NCBI GenBank assembly: GCA_028015205.1
Contig: CM051519.1
Location: 40,591,979 to 40,655,978 of the forward strand
Reading direction: 5' to 3'
Length of the DNA stretch: 64,000 bases
From: Mytilisepta virgata
Taxonomy: Eukaryota > Mollusca > Bivalvia > Mytilida > Mytilidae
The notes under the pieces were generated by a model that had not been told where the DNA came from, made no database searches, and saw only the letters and a list, made by a program, of their open reading frames with translations. Numbering within the stretch: the first letter of the stretch is position 1; the number at the start of each line of letters is the position of its first letter. The position numbers were made by a program, and so were the translations under genes. Shown piece by piece: positions 36,302 to 49,634 of this stretch.

Positions 36302-37441
36302 GCCAAGTTAACACTAATCTAGATATTGGAGACTTGAAAATAGACGTCAGCGGTTGAAGACATCATGACATTATTAATACTACACTTTCATCACGAAATT
36401 ATCACATAAACATTTAATTGAAATGTGAATATCAAAGATAGTTTTAAAAATTGGTTTCCACGTATGAGTATCATATCAATAGATACATTATATTCAGAGA
36501 ATCTGATTTTGATTAGGAAGAGTAGACCTACGCAATGACTTGAACCACAATAATTGCAAGATTTCGTTACGGATGTGCAGAGTCACTGTCTGACTATACC
36601 ATTTTCTCCTCTGTATTTCAATTTTGTTTTTAAATTCCTCCTATTAGCAAAGAATACACAACTTTTATGCAGAAACTTATTTTATGTTAAAATTACTTTT
36701 TTGTTGTATTTACATAAATCTACAATCATTATTGTGTTTAGCTCTGCCTTACAACTAGTGGGAACTAATTGAAAGCTCATTAACGATAATTATCTCTTCA
36801 TTCTCACAGGTAGTTGCCGGGATTTATAGCCTGCTGGTCTTTTGTATATGATTGTTTTAATCAATTGTTTGTTGTCAATATCAAAGGATTATTATCTGTC
36901 AATCAAATTTCTTCCTTATAATCGTCATAATTATTTATATAATATTCGTACCAATTGACACCTCCAAAGTATATAAACCATGTGTCATTTTGCCAAAAAT
37001 TTCATCATATTTTATGAAGTTATATATTTATACCATGTAAAAAATATCCACGAACTAACCTGGCACTTTATAAAAATTTTCAATGAAATAATGCATACAT
37101 TATTTGCAAGTTCAAATAGATTTTAAAATTATATTGATGTATCCAAAAATAGTTACTATTGCATAAATTTATAACAGTAACAAGTAGATACAATCACGAC
37201 CCTTTTCAATCATTATATGTAATGATAATCAAATTATTTTTACCACTGTTTTATGTTAGATCTGCAGAAAATTTTTAACAGATAAAATTCTTTTAAAAAA
37301 GATAAACAATATCATACAAACATACAAAAAAAAAGGTGGTTGCAAATTCCAAGATTATACATCATTCAAAGTGGTTATCTGATACCAGTAATAAAACTTT
37401 TATAAATATGTGAGCAACCGTTTTATTTTTGGAAAAGGGAA

Positions 37442-37680
37442 GGGGGGGGGGGCAGCAAGGAAGTCATCTTATATCTTATACCCAGAAATTTTTTTTTTGT
37501 TGGAGGCGGGGGGGGGGTGGGGGGTGGGGGGGGGGGGGGGGGGTGGTATCCATGAGAGTATGTTTTTTTCAACTTGTTTTTCTACTATAAATACTGCTGA
37601 TTCCATATGATATACAATACTGCTTTTATTTTTAACAAATTTTACTTCCTCCCCCCCCCCCCCCCCCCCCCCCCCCCGCC
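37442..37680. repeat. G-tract and C-tract in inverted orientation
   Basis: An 11-G run (37442-37452) and a ~39-base G-tract broken only by T (37508-37546) are followed, after about 100 bases, by a 27-C run (37651-37677). The outer flanks are also related: GTTGGAGGCGGG before the G-tract and CCCGCCAAC after the C-tract. The pair could form a long G:C hairpin or G-quadruplex/i-motif structures. The poly-glycine frame across the G-tract is not a gene. Exact run lengths may be affected by sequencing. Confidence 0.8.
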
Positions 37681-37689
37681 AACACCCTT

Positions 37690-40440
37690 AAAAGCCAAAT
37701 GATTCCAACATACCCACGAGTCTTTTATTTCTCTATTGTAATCATTACTGTTTCATGCCTTTCTAAACAATCTATCTGAAAACAGAGAACAATTTTTTTT
37801 TCTTTTGTTGAAATTTAAAGAAATTATTAAACAATCTCATTTTAAATATTTTAAACAATGAAATATTGATAATTTGCATTCAATAAAATGTCCAAATGGA
37901 ATATATATATTTTGATTAGATTTTAGGTTTTATAAAAGGATTAAAATAATTTTGTAAGTGTAAATACTTTTTTTCTGAGTGAAAATCACTATCTGTTACC
38001 AGTGAAGATTTAGTATACAAACGTTATTTGAAATTCAGAATTATTATCCCCGAATGGTTGACAGCATTATTAAACATTCAACATAAAACATAAAGTCAAG
38101 CTTTCAGTAAAATGTAAATCAATGCATGTAATTATATATGCATAAAAGAAACAATTACATGATACAGCTAAAGTCCACTTTCCTCAGTACTATGGACTTT
38201 TTTATAAATGGACCAACAAACCATGCAAGATCTTTAGTAGATAAAAGTGGAGAAAATACAAGATAATTCAACTGTATTGTCATGAAACGTGTGTACAATG
38301 TTTGTGAAATACATACAAAAAGAGGTGTGTATATTTGAACTGTAAGAGAATTAAAGCAATTTAAGATTAGAAAACCTAAAACAATTAGCTAATATATTGC
38401 CACTTTCTGCAATATTTTGGTTACACTCTGGTGAAAAAAAGATGGAGCTAAAGAAAAAAATCTTAAATTTTGTTGAAGACCCCTTACAACCCAGCTAGGT
38501 TCTAACTGAAAATCAGTGTTTCATTAATATCTATGACATAAACTACAAAACAACTAAAGTCCCTTCTTGAATTATAGTACACATCATGTAATTTCCATAA
38601 TTATATCTAGAGTAGATGGCTTCTTCCTAATATTTTTATTTAACTATACAAAAAGTCCTCCCACTTTTGTGACAGCAGAAATGAATTTGCACAATTAAAG
38701 CAAACAGAAATTTTGCTGTTCAAAGCATGACTTAAAAATCCACCCACAGTTGAACTAGAAAAAAGAACCTCATTTCCCCTATATCCCCTATCTCTGCTAT
38801 CATCAAAATAAAAACAAATAATAGCCTGTCAATAACAAAACAAGTTCATTTAAAATGTAAACATACACTAAGCCAATCTGAACAGCACTAATTTAAATCT
38901 TAATACAAGACTTAAAATAGTCTAGGTGAAGCTTAAAAACCTGGTTAATCTACGTGTGTAATTAACCACTCGGATGACAAGCCTGATAAATAACGGATTT
39001 TGACATAATTATTATAGTTTATGAAAAGAATGATCCCACTCATAACGTAGATATATAGATAAGCAAAGAAAGGTTATGACACTGTATAGTTGATTCATCA
39101 ATGAGTATATGAATGACATATATTTTTTTGTTTTTAGTTGTTTACTGCTATCCAGTAGTGATTGTTTACTGGGTTTTGAGGGTATCGCCTACTTCCCTAT
39201 TGAATCAAACCTCTTTTGAGTTGATATCCTAATTTCTCAAGGTCACAGAATGACATAACCATTTTTTTTATTGTAATAAACATTTGGATTCAATTTTTTA
39301 GTCAAAGCTATTGTCACGTTTTTAAATGAAAACACATGCCTAAATTCATTCTGTTCAATTTCCAATTTTTTTTTTATTGAAATATTGTACACAATTTTTG
39401 CTGTGTCAATTTTCAAAAACTTCTTATGGTCTGTTTTGTTTAGAAATTGCTTTAAAAATTCTTTAATTTATATCACACATTTTAAGAGGCAAAAAACATC
39501 TATTTAAAGACTTCACAGGTAGCTAAAAGTCTCTACTTCACTGGGAAACATGGTTATAAAATTATCCACTTTATAAGGTGACTTTACATTATTTCTCCCT
39601 ATATGATGTTTGTTATTACTTATTTATCTCCAACATAAAAGAACCTCTTAAAGTTTAAATTTTATGTCAAATACAATAATCTTGTAAATAAATTTGCAAG
39701 TAAATATATTATTAACACTCAAGTAGCGCCTGATTTTAGGTCTATATTCTACTCAATCTAGGGGGTAGTAACAAAAAGGACCCCACATATCTCAAGGCAC
39801 GATATTATTTATTTTTGAAAACGCTTTATTTACAAAATTTACTATATGTCATAAATCATAAACAACACCTTGAACTATAATTAACACTGTGTCTCAGGTA
39901 GCACGGTACTTTGTAATTATGCGATACTTGTAGTTGATGAACCTCTCGAAAATTGATCTCTTTTTAGTAGTCTTTCAAATGTCTCCCTATTAAATTGATA
40001 TCATTTTTTATTTTATCAAGATGGAAGAGTTTTGTGTCTTTTGTCAAAATAATCTTATAACTTTTGATTGTGTCAATAATTTGTTATCGATCAAAATTTG
40101 ATCAATTTCTGCCGACAAATTTGTTAGTGATCCAGGAGGTCGTTTGGAGTCTACAGTGTGATTGACAAGGTCTAGTAGTATTAAATGCACATTTGGCAGA
40201 CAAATTGTTCCACAAATTTGTACAATCGATCATTTTTATTTGTAAGTCTTTGTGCAACAAACAAACAAACAATTTAAATGTACTATAGTAAAAATGTAAG
40301 GGATGGTAAATGGTAATTGAGACTTGTTGTAATATTCATTTATCTGATGCACACTGTTAAATGCAGTAGACCATTAACTGCTCAAGCATCTTAGGAAACA
40401 TGAAAAAAAAATTCACAAGTATTCAAATTTTCAAAGCAGT
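37690..40440. other. Gene-free AT-rich stretch
   Basis: No exon, repeat family or clear motif is seen beyond homopolymer runs and one 8-9 base T-run after another. Confidence 0.45.
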
Positions 40441-40441
40441 C

Positions 40442-40679
40442 TGTTTTAGTTTATTGGAGTTTTATGCCAATTTTAGTACAATTAGCTATATCCCCATGGC
40501 CAGTTTTTATTGGTGGAGGCAGCTTTTAATACTCAGTCAGAACCACTGACATTCAGAAAGAAAATTGGCAACCCTTGTCAATTAACACTGGAGTCAATCA
40601 AGAGTTAGATTCCTGTGCACAAGCTAGCCATCACTATTAGTTAATATGAACTACCAAGACCACTTGCCACCAAGGTATC
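40442..40679 (-). mobile_element. Degraded tRNA-derived V-SINE copy
   Basis: Minus-strand relative of the SINE at 54616. The head (GACCACTTGCCACCAAGG on the + strand) ends near 40679, the TTGTCAATTAA block is at about 40577, the core (TATTGGTGGAGGCAGC) is near 40508-40523 and the eroded tail near 40442. It has a single B-box-like site, like the short variant at 18155. Many substitutions make it the most diverged of the four copies along with the one at 2168. Confidence 0.8.
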
Positions 40680-40894
40680 TTTAAAGAACAGAAATTGCTG
40701 TGAAATTACTTAAATAGTAAATTTCCACAAAACAATCTTGAAATCTAGAATCAATTTAAAATTTTAACATTGTGGTATATTTACTGACTTCTATATTTTA
40801 AGGCTTCTTTACATAATAAACTTCAGAAAGTCATTATATTTCCAACTTAACAGAATCCAGAAAATGAGGCGTGATCTCCCTATCACTGGAATAA

Positions 40895-40906
40895 AGGTCA
40901 AGGTCA
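40895..40906. promoter_or_regulatory. AGGTCAAGGTCA direct repeat
   Basis: Two AGGTCA half sites stand in direct contact (DR0). A head-to-head pair, AAGGTCATGACCTT, lies at 41513-41526. Both are nuclear-receptor-like words, but GACCTTGAC-type strings recur in this window (3271, 26277, 43051) and may be part of a dispersed sequence bias. Confidence 0.2.
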
Positions 40907-43099
40907 CTAAACAAATCTACAAACGAGAACTGCAAACAACTGTAATGATAAGGAGTAATAACAGACTAACATGGTTTCAGAAGTGATATGGTTTGCTTTG
41001 CCTTTGATCATCAGAATAATGTGAAGCCTTCATTAACTGCACTAGAACATGTTCTAGTAATAGTATTAGTAAGCTTTCTAAATTTATATTTTAATTGTAA
41101 GTCATTTATTTTAAAAATAAGTGTAGGAATTTGTGAATGACTATTTAATAGCACTCCTTACATGTGGGACAAGATAACAAGCTTTGGGCTGCAATAAACC
41201 TGACAACAGTTGACCACGTCCATCACTACCTGAATGATTTACAGGGTCATCAGGGCAATCATCTCCCAGACCACCTCTGTTGGTCAGTCAGATTAAATGA
41301 CCATTACATGCTGAAGTTTAAATATAACATCACAGGGTGCCTTATCAACTGATTTCCTGCTCTATTCAACCTTTTCCATTTTTGGTGAAATATTGGGCTC
41401 CAAAAGGTCCCTAAGTTAAATGAATACAAGCAATTATAAATTACTTGACCAGAAAGATTTATACATTTACTGATAGATGATCCAAGAAATCTGCAAATTT
41501 TCCCATGTCAACAAGGTCATGACCTTCCAATTATTTTGCGTCCATGCATAATTTGTCTGTATTTCTCTCACACAGGGCCATTAGTTTCATAATTATCAAA
41601 TTTTGTTTCTCAAAAAGGCAAATATTTGAAATCCAGCAACCCAGGAAACTAGCACTTTTCTATTATCTTGAATGACTTCCAATGTCAAATTTATTCATAA
41701 GCAAGTAAGACAGTTTGTCCATTCGTTTAGTTTCTACTAAATCTAAGAACCTGGGATTTATTCGAACCTGCCAAAATGCATTTAGCAATTTAAAAAAATA
41801 AAATATCAAAATCTAAAAACATCTGTTTGTGAAAAACTGTCAATATCTCTCATTTTTTAATTTTCTAAATTTAGGGATAAAATAGTTTATTTTAAATATT
41901 TCACATTCATTCTGACAAAAAAGTTGAACTTTGGTCGATACAGAAATAGTGACTCTCAAAAAGTTATCGCTATATTAATTATCAAATAGATAAACAAAAT
42001 TTTCCTGAAATATTTGTGAACTAATATAAGGCCTAATGACTTTTCCCCTTTCTGTTACCTACTAAATCTATCAATACCTTGGATGTAGTCTGATTTCATT
42101 GGGTCTTAATGTCCGTTTTGTTCATTATAATCTCATTTCCCCTATCATTCATATATTTATTTAATAACATGGACCATTCACTGACCTCTTAGTCAACTGT
42201 AAAACCTTTAGGAAGCTAACAAATTAATTAGAACTGCAGAAGTCCAGCTAATGTAGATAGAAATCAATGTTTACATATCTTGGTATCTCATCCATTGGTA
42301 CAAAAAGTGCATCCCTGGCTAATTATCAAAAGTATGCATATTTCAATGTTTACGAAAAAAAATCGATCTGACTAATTACGCAGAAACATGCATATTTTAA
42401 TTTCTAATTGCATTTGGTTCGATAACTATCGAGCAATTTTTAAAATTTCTTTTCAGAATGTCTAATCAGGCTTTTCCTGATATTTGATATTTATGGTAAA
42501 AGGCTTGCATTAACAGAACAACTATTTTATTGCTTCGTTTCAAATGCCCAAGGTTACGATGGAATTTCATAAACATCTGAGCGGAAAACAATACTTAGAT
42601 GGAGCTTAAAGCCGTAATAAAATGGTCTTTTCTGTCTCGAAATATTAGAGTTTTTTCCACTCTGCGAAAATTTATTGTGTATATTTTCAACCAATGAAAT
42701 ATGATTCATCTTAAGGGAAAAAGTTATTTTATGTGATTAATCGTTAATCTATTATGAAAATATTATAAATTATACCTCCCTAGGTGTCAATAAAAGGAAA
42801 CATAATACGAAAAGGGTTTATACGTAATACTATAACAGGGTCCTTTTTAATATCAATTCTTTATTATCTTAATATCATTATAAGTTCTGCTGGCAAGAAT
42901 GATGAAAATAAATCAATGCTCTTTATATTGAGAAATAAACATTGAAAAAATGACAAAAATCATTAGTTGTTGCTTATTTCAGATTTTTTTTTATGTGTGT
43001 AATGGATTACTTTACTTTTTAATATTTTAACATTTTCAACTTCAAGTTCAGTGACCTTGACTTAGCTGATAATTGTAAAATTAATTTCCGTTAACTTCA

Positions 43100-43320
43100 C
43101 AATTAACAGATGCAATAACGATGTTAATTAAAGCTTGTTGATTTCATACCTAAATGCCACATGCAACTGAGAAATTATCACCTTTTCCTGTCATTCTGAT
43201 CAAGGCCATTGGTTAGCTTAATGAATTGACAAATTTGTCAGCAACTACCTGTTCTGTTTGATTGACAGGTCAGGTAAATAAGGAAATGCAATAAGTGATA
43301 AGTGTACAAATGATCTCAAA
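43100..43320. promoter_or_regulatory. Candidate enhancer-like block with PBX-MEIS decamer
   Basis: TGATTGACAG at 43259-43268 is an exact match to the PBX-MEIS/PREP composite site. Nearby are CCATTGG (a CCAAT-type word) at about 43206, TTAATTAA near 43125 and AGGTCAGG. Composition is more balanced than the flanks and no ORF is present. A candidate only; conservation is untested. Confidence 0.25.
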
Positions 43321-44356
43321 ATCCAAAGTTCAAGTTCAGCCTTTAGAATTGTGACATTTGGCACTCAAGTGAGATCTACTCAATGTTGCCAGTAGTCTCA
43401 AAAGTTAATTCATTACTATTCTAACCAAAATGACTATACTCAAATAAAAAAAAAATTAATGACATCATTAGAGCATTTGAAACATAATTTTAAATGTTTC
43501 ATACCCTTCCCCTGTCAAAATAAAAAAAAGGCTTAAAAATGTATTTTTTTCTAAACATGATGATCAGTCTTTTGACCAGCAGTATATTTTCTGTTAAAAA
43601 CTGAAAAGCTGTTTCAATTACTTCTTATGTCCCTTAATTGGTATGAAGTGCCTTATCAAATCTCATTTGCTGCCCTTAATTATAAGTTTGAAGGACACAA
43701 ATTTTAATTATCCCAAAATAAAACTGCCAAATCCTGAAATCGACCAATCAACAAATACTTCTAACAATATTATGCCTTCATTAAAATTCACCAGATTCCA
43801 ATTAAAAATCTGTTTCTAATTAACATGTATATTACATAAAACAGGGATGGCGCAAGACTCTGTCAATCACCTGCCAACCTGGAAAATTGAAATATACAAG
43901 CTTGTCACATTTCACAGTTCACCAATTAACAGGTTAAATACAATACACAGTATGTCAATGCCAAAAAAAAAACATGTACTGTTAGTAAATTGTCAATAAT
44001 TAATTAATAGATCAAATCTATAAACCATAATCTGTCAATTATAAATTCATAAATGATATAAGGTGTAGGGGTTAATACGGGGACAAATGGCTGGAGGGTT
44101 TGTACTACAACACGCTAGGAAGACCAGGTGGTTTTTGGGGTCAGCCTTGATGTACAATTATGCACTGTTTGGATAGTTTTGAAAATTTCCCTTGTTATTG
44201 AATAAGAAATACATTTATCTCATCTCTTGTGTCAAATCATCATACAAAAATACAACCTATATTTAATCGCTGTAAACAGCTTTTACTGATTTTTTTTCCT
44301 GTTTTGTTTATTCATTGCAAGATGTGGTTAGGTTAACAACTTATTTTTTCTTTAAA

Positions 44357-44391
44357 ATTAAAAAAAAAAAAAAAAAAACACACACACACTG
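44357..44391. repeat. Poly(A)-(CA) microsatellite
   Basis: A run of about 20 A is followed by five to six CA units. A simple repeat; a decayed retroposon tail is possible, but no body is recognised upstream. Confidence 0.85.
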
Positions 44392-45244
44392 ACAAAAACA
44401 TTTATTGAACCTTATAATTTCACTAAGAACTTTTTTTTATTTGAATACTGAAACATGGAATTCCAGGATCAAAATTTGTCCTTTCTTGCTAGATGAGATG
44501 AAGAAAATTTACTTATATGACAGGTCGAACAGGAACCCCCAACAGACATCTGTCAACACCCCTTTTCACTGAGGACCAGTATTTCTGCCAATAACATTAA
44601 TTATACATGAAGTTCCATATAGACTTGTCAGTCCCTGTATACAACAACCCACATATAACACCTGTCATAAGTGCTGGATTATCACACTGATCAATCAATA
44701 ATTTGTCAAATTAATGTTAATTAGCTCAGCAGGTCTAAGTTGGTTAATCCTTAGTTTTGTATGTGAAGGTCATTCGTGTTCTGGTCACCTCATAATTCTT
44801 TTCAATTTATACATTTGTTAAGTAGTCTATTTCATGCCTAATTTGCAAACAATAATTTGCACATCCAGAATTCAGCACTTTTCATACTACAAAAATCATA
44901 CAAAACAACCTTTTCTTGATTATGTGAGGACAAATGCCATTTTCCTTATCAATAGGAAGTTTAGAATCTTCTGTAGATAATTCATACCAAATTTCAAATC
45001 ATTTCCACATGCAGTTTCATATGAATAAGTCTTTAATTAAAATTAGAGACATATGTATGCCTCACTTATGAAGTCATTGGTGTTCAATTTACCATGAAAA
45101 GTTATATGCTCTTAAGTTAGCCCTTAGTTCAGTTTTATATGACCAAAACTGTTTTATGGTTCATAGATATTTTTATATAATTTTTCAGTTTTTAATTTAC
45201 ATGTCTTTTTGTTGGAAGATCTTTACTTATTGTTTTTTGTGTAA

Positions 45245-45675
45245 GGCCAATTAAAATTAATTGATAGATTTTCATCCCAGCCCGCCCCTCGAAAATCGTG
45301 CCGCCCCGATTTTTTTTATTTTCTAAAATTTACGATTTCCGGATTTTGTTCATCTCCGTTACCAGTATCCGTGTCAATAATTTCATTTTTTGTTAACTTC
45401 CTGTAACAATTCAACATGGTTTTCGTGATTCGACTATTTTTGTGACCTTTAGATGTCTTTTGGTCAGCTTAAGTCTGCAGAGATTGGAGTTGAAATTTCT
45501 ATTGTGTTTGTTTCTGGAATAAAAACATATATAAGCCATTTTATAACGTTTACATATTAATAACACCTTACAAAATAGTTTCATATGTAATAAAAAATAA
45601 AAAATAAAATCCTCCCACCCGCCCCATTTTTTTCAAAAAGTTGGATGAAAATCTACTAATTAATTTTAGTTGGCC
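45245..45675. mobile_element. PIF/Harbinger-like MITE with 33-bp inverted ends
   Basis: The left end (45245-45277) starts GGCCAATTAAAATTAATTG. The reverse complement of the right end (45643-45675) starts GGCCAACTAAAATTAATTA; 30 of 33 positions agree. TAA flanks both ends (45242-45244 and 45676-45678). A 3-bp TAA/TTA duplication with GGCC-type ends is the PIF/Harbinger signature. The 431-bp interior is non-coding and includes two C-rich direct repeats (CCCGCCCC) and a CCTCCCACCC block shared with the older copy at 24191. Confidence 0.8.
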
Positions 45676-45769
45676 TAAATTGATTAAATGCATGCACAGA
45701 GATGGTCAATTTTTCTTCTTCATTTTGTAAATTGTGAATGACATTTTTATTTCACTTTTGCCCATGTTC

Positions 45770-45788
45770 ATATATATATATATATATA
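45770..45788. repeat. (AT)n microsatellite
   Basis: About nine AT units; another short (AT)n run occurs at 25385-25398. Confidence 0.9.
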
Positions 45789-46799
45789 GCCGTCTTGTAT
45801 GACCCTCAAGTTTATGAATGACCACATTCTCCAGGCCTAACAAGTTAGTGCATGTACCTTATATCAGTAGCACTGGCTGACATGATATGGGTAAACAAAC
45901 TGACAGGATATACTTATGTCACCCCTACAGGAACTGTCAACATCTACTCAACCTCTTCTCAGCTTCCATTATTCAATTTGTCATTTTTAATTGTTAATAA
46001 AATATCACTGAGTATTTCTTTAAACTAAAAATTTCCTTTCAATAATTCTTTTATTGTATCAACTTAAATCTCTTCCAAGTATTTGAAAACATCTTTAGAA
46101 ATGTCTTATGCAAATGAAGTGACCTGATCGATAATTCAAACTGACCGATATGGTCAAACCCTTTAATCTGCCTTTTAACCACAGGCTATATTATTCCATG
46201 CACTTGACCAAATTGCAGCCATTTTGAACCATAATCATTAATTAAGAAAATTACAGAAAAACATTTTCTGACTTCTGCACTGCCCTGTAGAGGAGCATTG
46301 ATAAGGCATGTTGTGTATTAATAGCTTGTGTTGACACTGATGGATGAACATGGATTTCCAAGTCATCCCCAGGGATTGGAAGCCAAATAAACAATATTAC
46401 AGTTCTCTCATTAAATCTCTTCTTATCAAATGAAGTTACCCTGTCCTGCTGGGAATACCATTTTTTACTGCCACATCTGTCCAGAGTATCAAGAATAAAA
46501 GTTGGAATGAAAATTATTTTTTCTTATCTGATTGTAATGGAAAACTATAAAAGATATTTTATACCATTTTTTATATGGCGATTTATCTAGTCACCTGAAC
46601 TGTGACAAATTTTTAATCAGATGACAAATTTCTAATCAGAGAACATTTCTCTAACTTTATTTTTATCTTTCTGCAAGATGCACATGCCCATTTTAAAGTC
46701 ATTTTTATTTTACTCCTGCAAAAAAAAAGAGTGGAAAATACAAATGTTCAAGGTCCATAACTCTCAATTTAAAAGTTTTGAATCTAAATAAGGACAAAC

Positions 46800-47480
46800 T
46801 AAATTAAAGTGCATACAAATACATCATCCAAATGGTGACGGGACCATTAATGGCATCAGTCAGTACTAATTAGTGCACAGCTGTGGAAAGTGAACGAAAC
46901 CTTAGGCAGATTACTGCTGAAATTCAAGACGATGCCTTTAATTGCAGAAATTATTCCTATGATTATCAAGTCGCCATAGTAACCATTGTTCATGTCACCA
47001 GCCAATTTCCTCCCCTTTCCATTTGGAGTGATTGTGTTACAGTCATCTTATAAAAAAGGATTATTATTAGTTTTCAAATTAAAAAAAAATGTCGTAATGT
47101 TCTGATAAAGTGACTCATCTGCTTAAGCCCCGATATCATCCAAGTACGGGATACACAGTTTTGAAGAAGACAAATGATAAATTTATGGAAATTACTAATT
47201 ATCTCGACATTTTCAATATCATTTTACGGAATGAAAAGTAAATGATTGATTTTTTCACATGAAACCGAAGCAGCAATCGCGATTGTATTCATGTTTACGA
47301 GCTTTTTTAAAGTCACATTGACAAAACCGGTAATCATCCGCTGTGACCATCATGATTAGAAATAATAAGTACTGAAATATCTTCCTGAATGATCAAAGAA
47401 AAATTGATCAACGGTAATTTAATGGGATAAGTTGAGATGTAATGGGTCATACTATCAGCCGAAAGTTTTTTTTAGGTATC
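46800..47480. promoter_or_regulatory. CpG-containing block, candidate conserved non-coding element
   Basis: This block is less AT-rich and carries many CpGs (CTCGACA, ACCGAAGC, AACCGGT, TCATCCGC). It has an exact 12-base palindrome CAATCGCGATTG at 47274-47285, a CAGCTG E-box near 46880 and several TAAT/ATTA words. No reading frame is convincing. Such blocks in gene deserts are often conserved cis-regulatory DNA; here that is inference. Confidence 0.22.
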
Positions 47481-48075
47481 AGTCACCCGAGAGATGATCA
47501 CTAGATAGCGTACATCTGTCTATGAATTAGAAATAATAGTAAAATCTATATGTAGAGATGAATTCAAATAAGACACATCTGCTCAATTTAAACATCAAGT
47601 AAATGTTTTAATGTATGACAACAGTGCCCTAACAAATTTAATTAAAGACGGTGTCGAGGGCCAATAAACAGTACTTTATTTGTGGCTTATGACGAAAAAA
47701 GAAATAACCATCCATAAAATTTCAGTTACAGAAACGAAAGATCTAATTTTAAACTTCTAAATTTAGATTTAAAAAAAAACTTGAATAACAATAGCTTTTG
47801 CTGTATTACTTAATTTTACCAGTGAGAGAATTAGGTCACAGCAAATATTCTAACAAGACTGTGAAATGCTTGACCATACATTTACTGCAGTTCTTTATGA
47901 ATGGAGACAGTATCCAAATGATAAATGATTACCTTAATAACCTATATCCTTTTCGCTTTTTGACGTGACCTTGAAAACAACTGTCAGGTACATTTTTTGT
48001 CATCATGATCTCCTGACCGAACTAATTGTTTAAGACAAGTTGGGGCCTTAGAGGTGTCTAAATAGATGTTTCCTG

Positions 48076-48088
48076 TTTTGGCGGGAAA
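48076..48088 (+). promoter_or_regulatory. E2F-like site TTTTGGCGGGAAA
   Basis: This matches the classical E2F consensus TTTSGCGSGAAA. It is an isolated GC-rich word in AT-rich DNA with no visible transcription start nearby. Confidence 0.25.
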
Positions 48089-49334
48089 CACTTTATATTT
48101 TCCATGACAAATGAAGCAGTTTTTATAAAGGTTTGTCTGTATTAAAACCATGTCATTGTGATTTCTTCAGTAGCCTAAGGACCTCATGATAAATTGGAGT
48201 GTATTCTTAATATGATGGGACGAAAACAAACTTTGATCGTTTTTAATGAAGATGGATTTGGTTGTTGATGAATCATTTTTTAATTTTTTTTAGTATCACG
48301 TCTTTACATCCTAACTTTTCAGTCATGTCGTGTAGTTTAGTTACTTTATGGTACATATATGCTAAGTATATCAATGTAGTTTTCTGTTCATGACAACCTG
48401 CCTACTCAAGTTCAATTTTATGTAAAAAGCTAGAAACATGTATACATGTCAAACAAATTGGTTTCTACCTTGAAAAAATACTTCATAAATGTGTATTTTT
48501 TTGGTAAAGACATAATGGGGCTTGGTTTTGCATTGACTGAACACTGCTACAGTGGATAAAAAAAAAATTATATTGAAAATTAAAAATCATGCTAAATATT
48601 TTGGTTTTTATCTGAATGGACTGTATCCACATTTGACAAAAACAACAAAATCATATAGATCCACATAAGTGTATAATTTCCTTCAATGTTTTTAAAATAT
48701 GTTTAATTCAATTTTCTGTTTTACAGTATTATTTGTGTCTTTTTTCTATTGTTTGTCACAAAATGTTTTGTTTTTTTCAGTTTATATGGCAATAAAAGAC
48801 TGAACTGTAAAAGAAAAAATTGAAATTATCTTAAAGACCAGGCAAACTGGCAGATTTTGTAAAGAGGGAAACTATTCTTTATAGGGATTCAAGAGAGGAT
48901 TTTCCCAGCCAACAAAAAAAAATGGAAATTCTGTACCAGAAGCCATTAACAAATCCGGATCGCAAAAAACAGAAATTCTCTAAAAACGGCATAAAATCAT
49001 CCCAGATAAAACTATGAAATAAAAGCCGAAGATTTTAAGAATAGAAAGCCGAAGGAGCAATAAGGAAGATAATTCATTTAATTTAATGTATAGTTTTGAG
49101 CACTTACTTCCTGTCATCATCACTGGTAGCAGAATAAAAAAGTCAAATCCCATCTTTCATGTTCGAATCCTTGATAATCTCACAATCCTTCATCCTACAA
49201 CAAACATATCAGAAACTGCTTTAAGGGTTCTTACATCCTGATAAATCTAAATACCACATGATCCTGGAAAATATATAGTTACTGAGGAACCAGGAAACTT
49301 TCTTCAAATGTCCTATGTCTATGTCCTTGTATCG

Positions 49335-49409
49335 TACAGAAAACAAGGAACAGAAAAAGAATTAAGATATTTTCATACAGAAAACAAGGAAAAGCAAAGA
49401 ATTAAGATC
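49335..49409. repeat. Short tandem duplication (~41-bp unit)
   Basis: TACAGAAAACAAGGAA followed by AAGAATTAAGAT occurs twice with small differences. Confidence 0.85.
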
Positions 49410-49634
49410 CCTGGTATTATTTTAAGATCATACAAAAGGTCTTCTCTTAGTCTGCACATGTATGCCTGCAGGTTCTATTATGATTGTCTGTTGTCTAATA
49501 CCAAAATGAAATGGATCCAAATTGACTATTTGTTGAAATTTTTGAACCAATGAACATTATATATGCATAAATTGTAATTAAGACCTTTTCTATGTAAATC
49601 TACTAACACCAAAGTCAACTTTAAAATGAGAAAC

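Larger units (their letters stand above)
34817..37400. other. Gene-free stretch with small palindromes
   Basis: No exon is called. It contains the perfect 18-base palindrome at 35929-35946 and two GACGTCA words near 36292-36342. One + strand frame at 36554-36772 is Phe/Leu-rich and looks like chance. Confidence 0.4.

Noticed and set aside
37410..37610. Glycine-rich small protein
   Set aside because: The glycines come from the G homopolymer tract; there are no other coding signs.
41164..41352. 62-codon + strand ORF rich in His/Asp/Leu with raised GC
   Set aside because: The minus strand is open too and no splice signals bound it; more likely a GC-richer non-coding patch.
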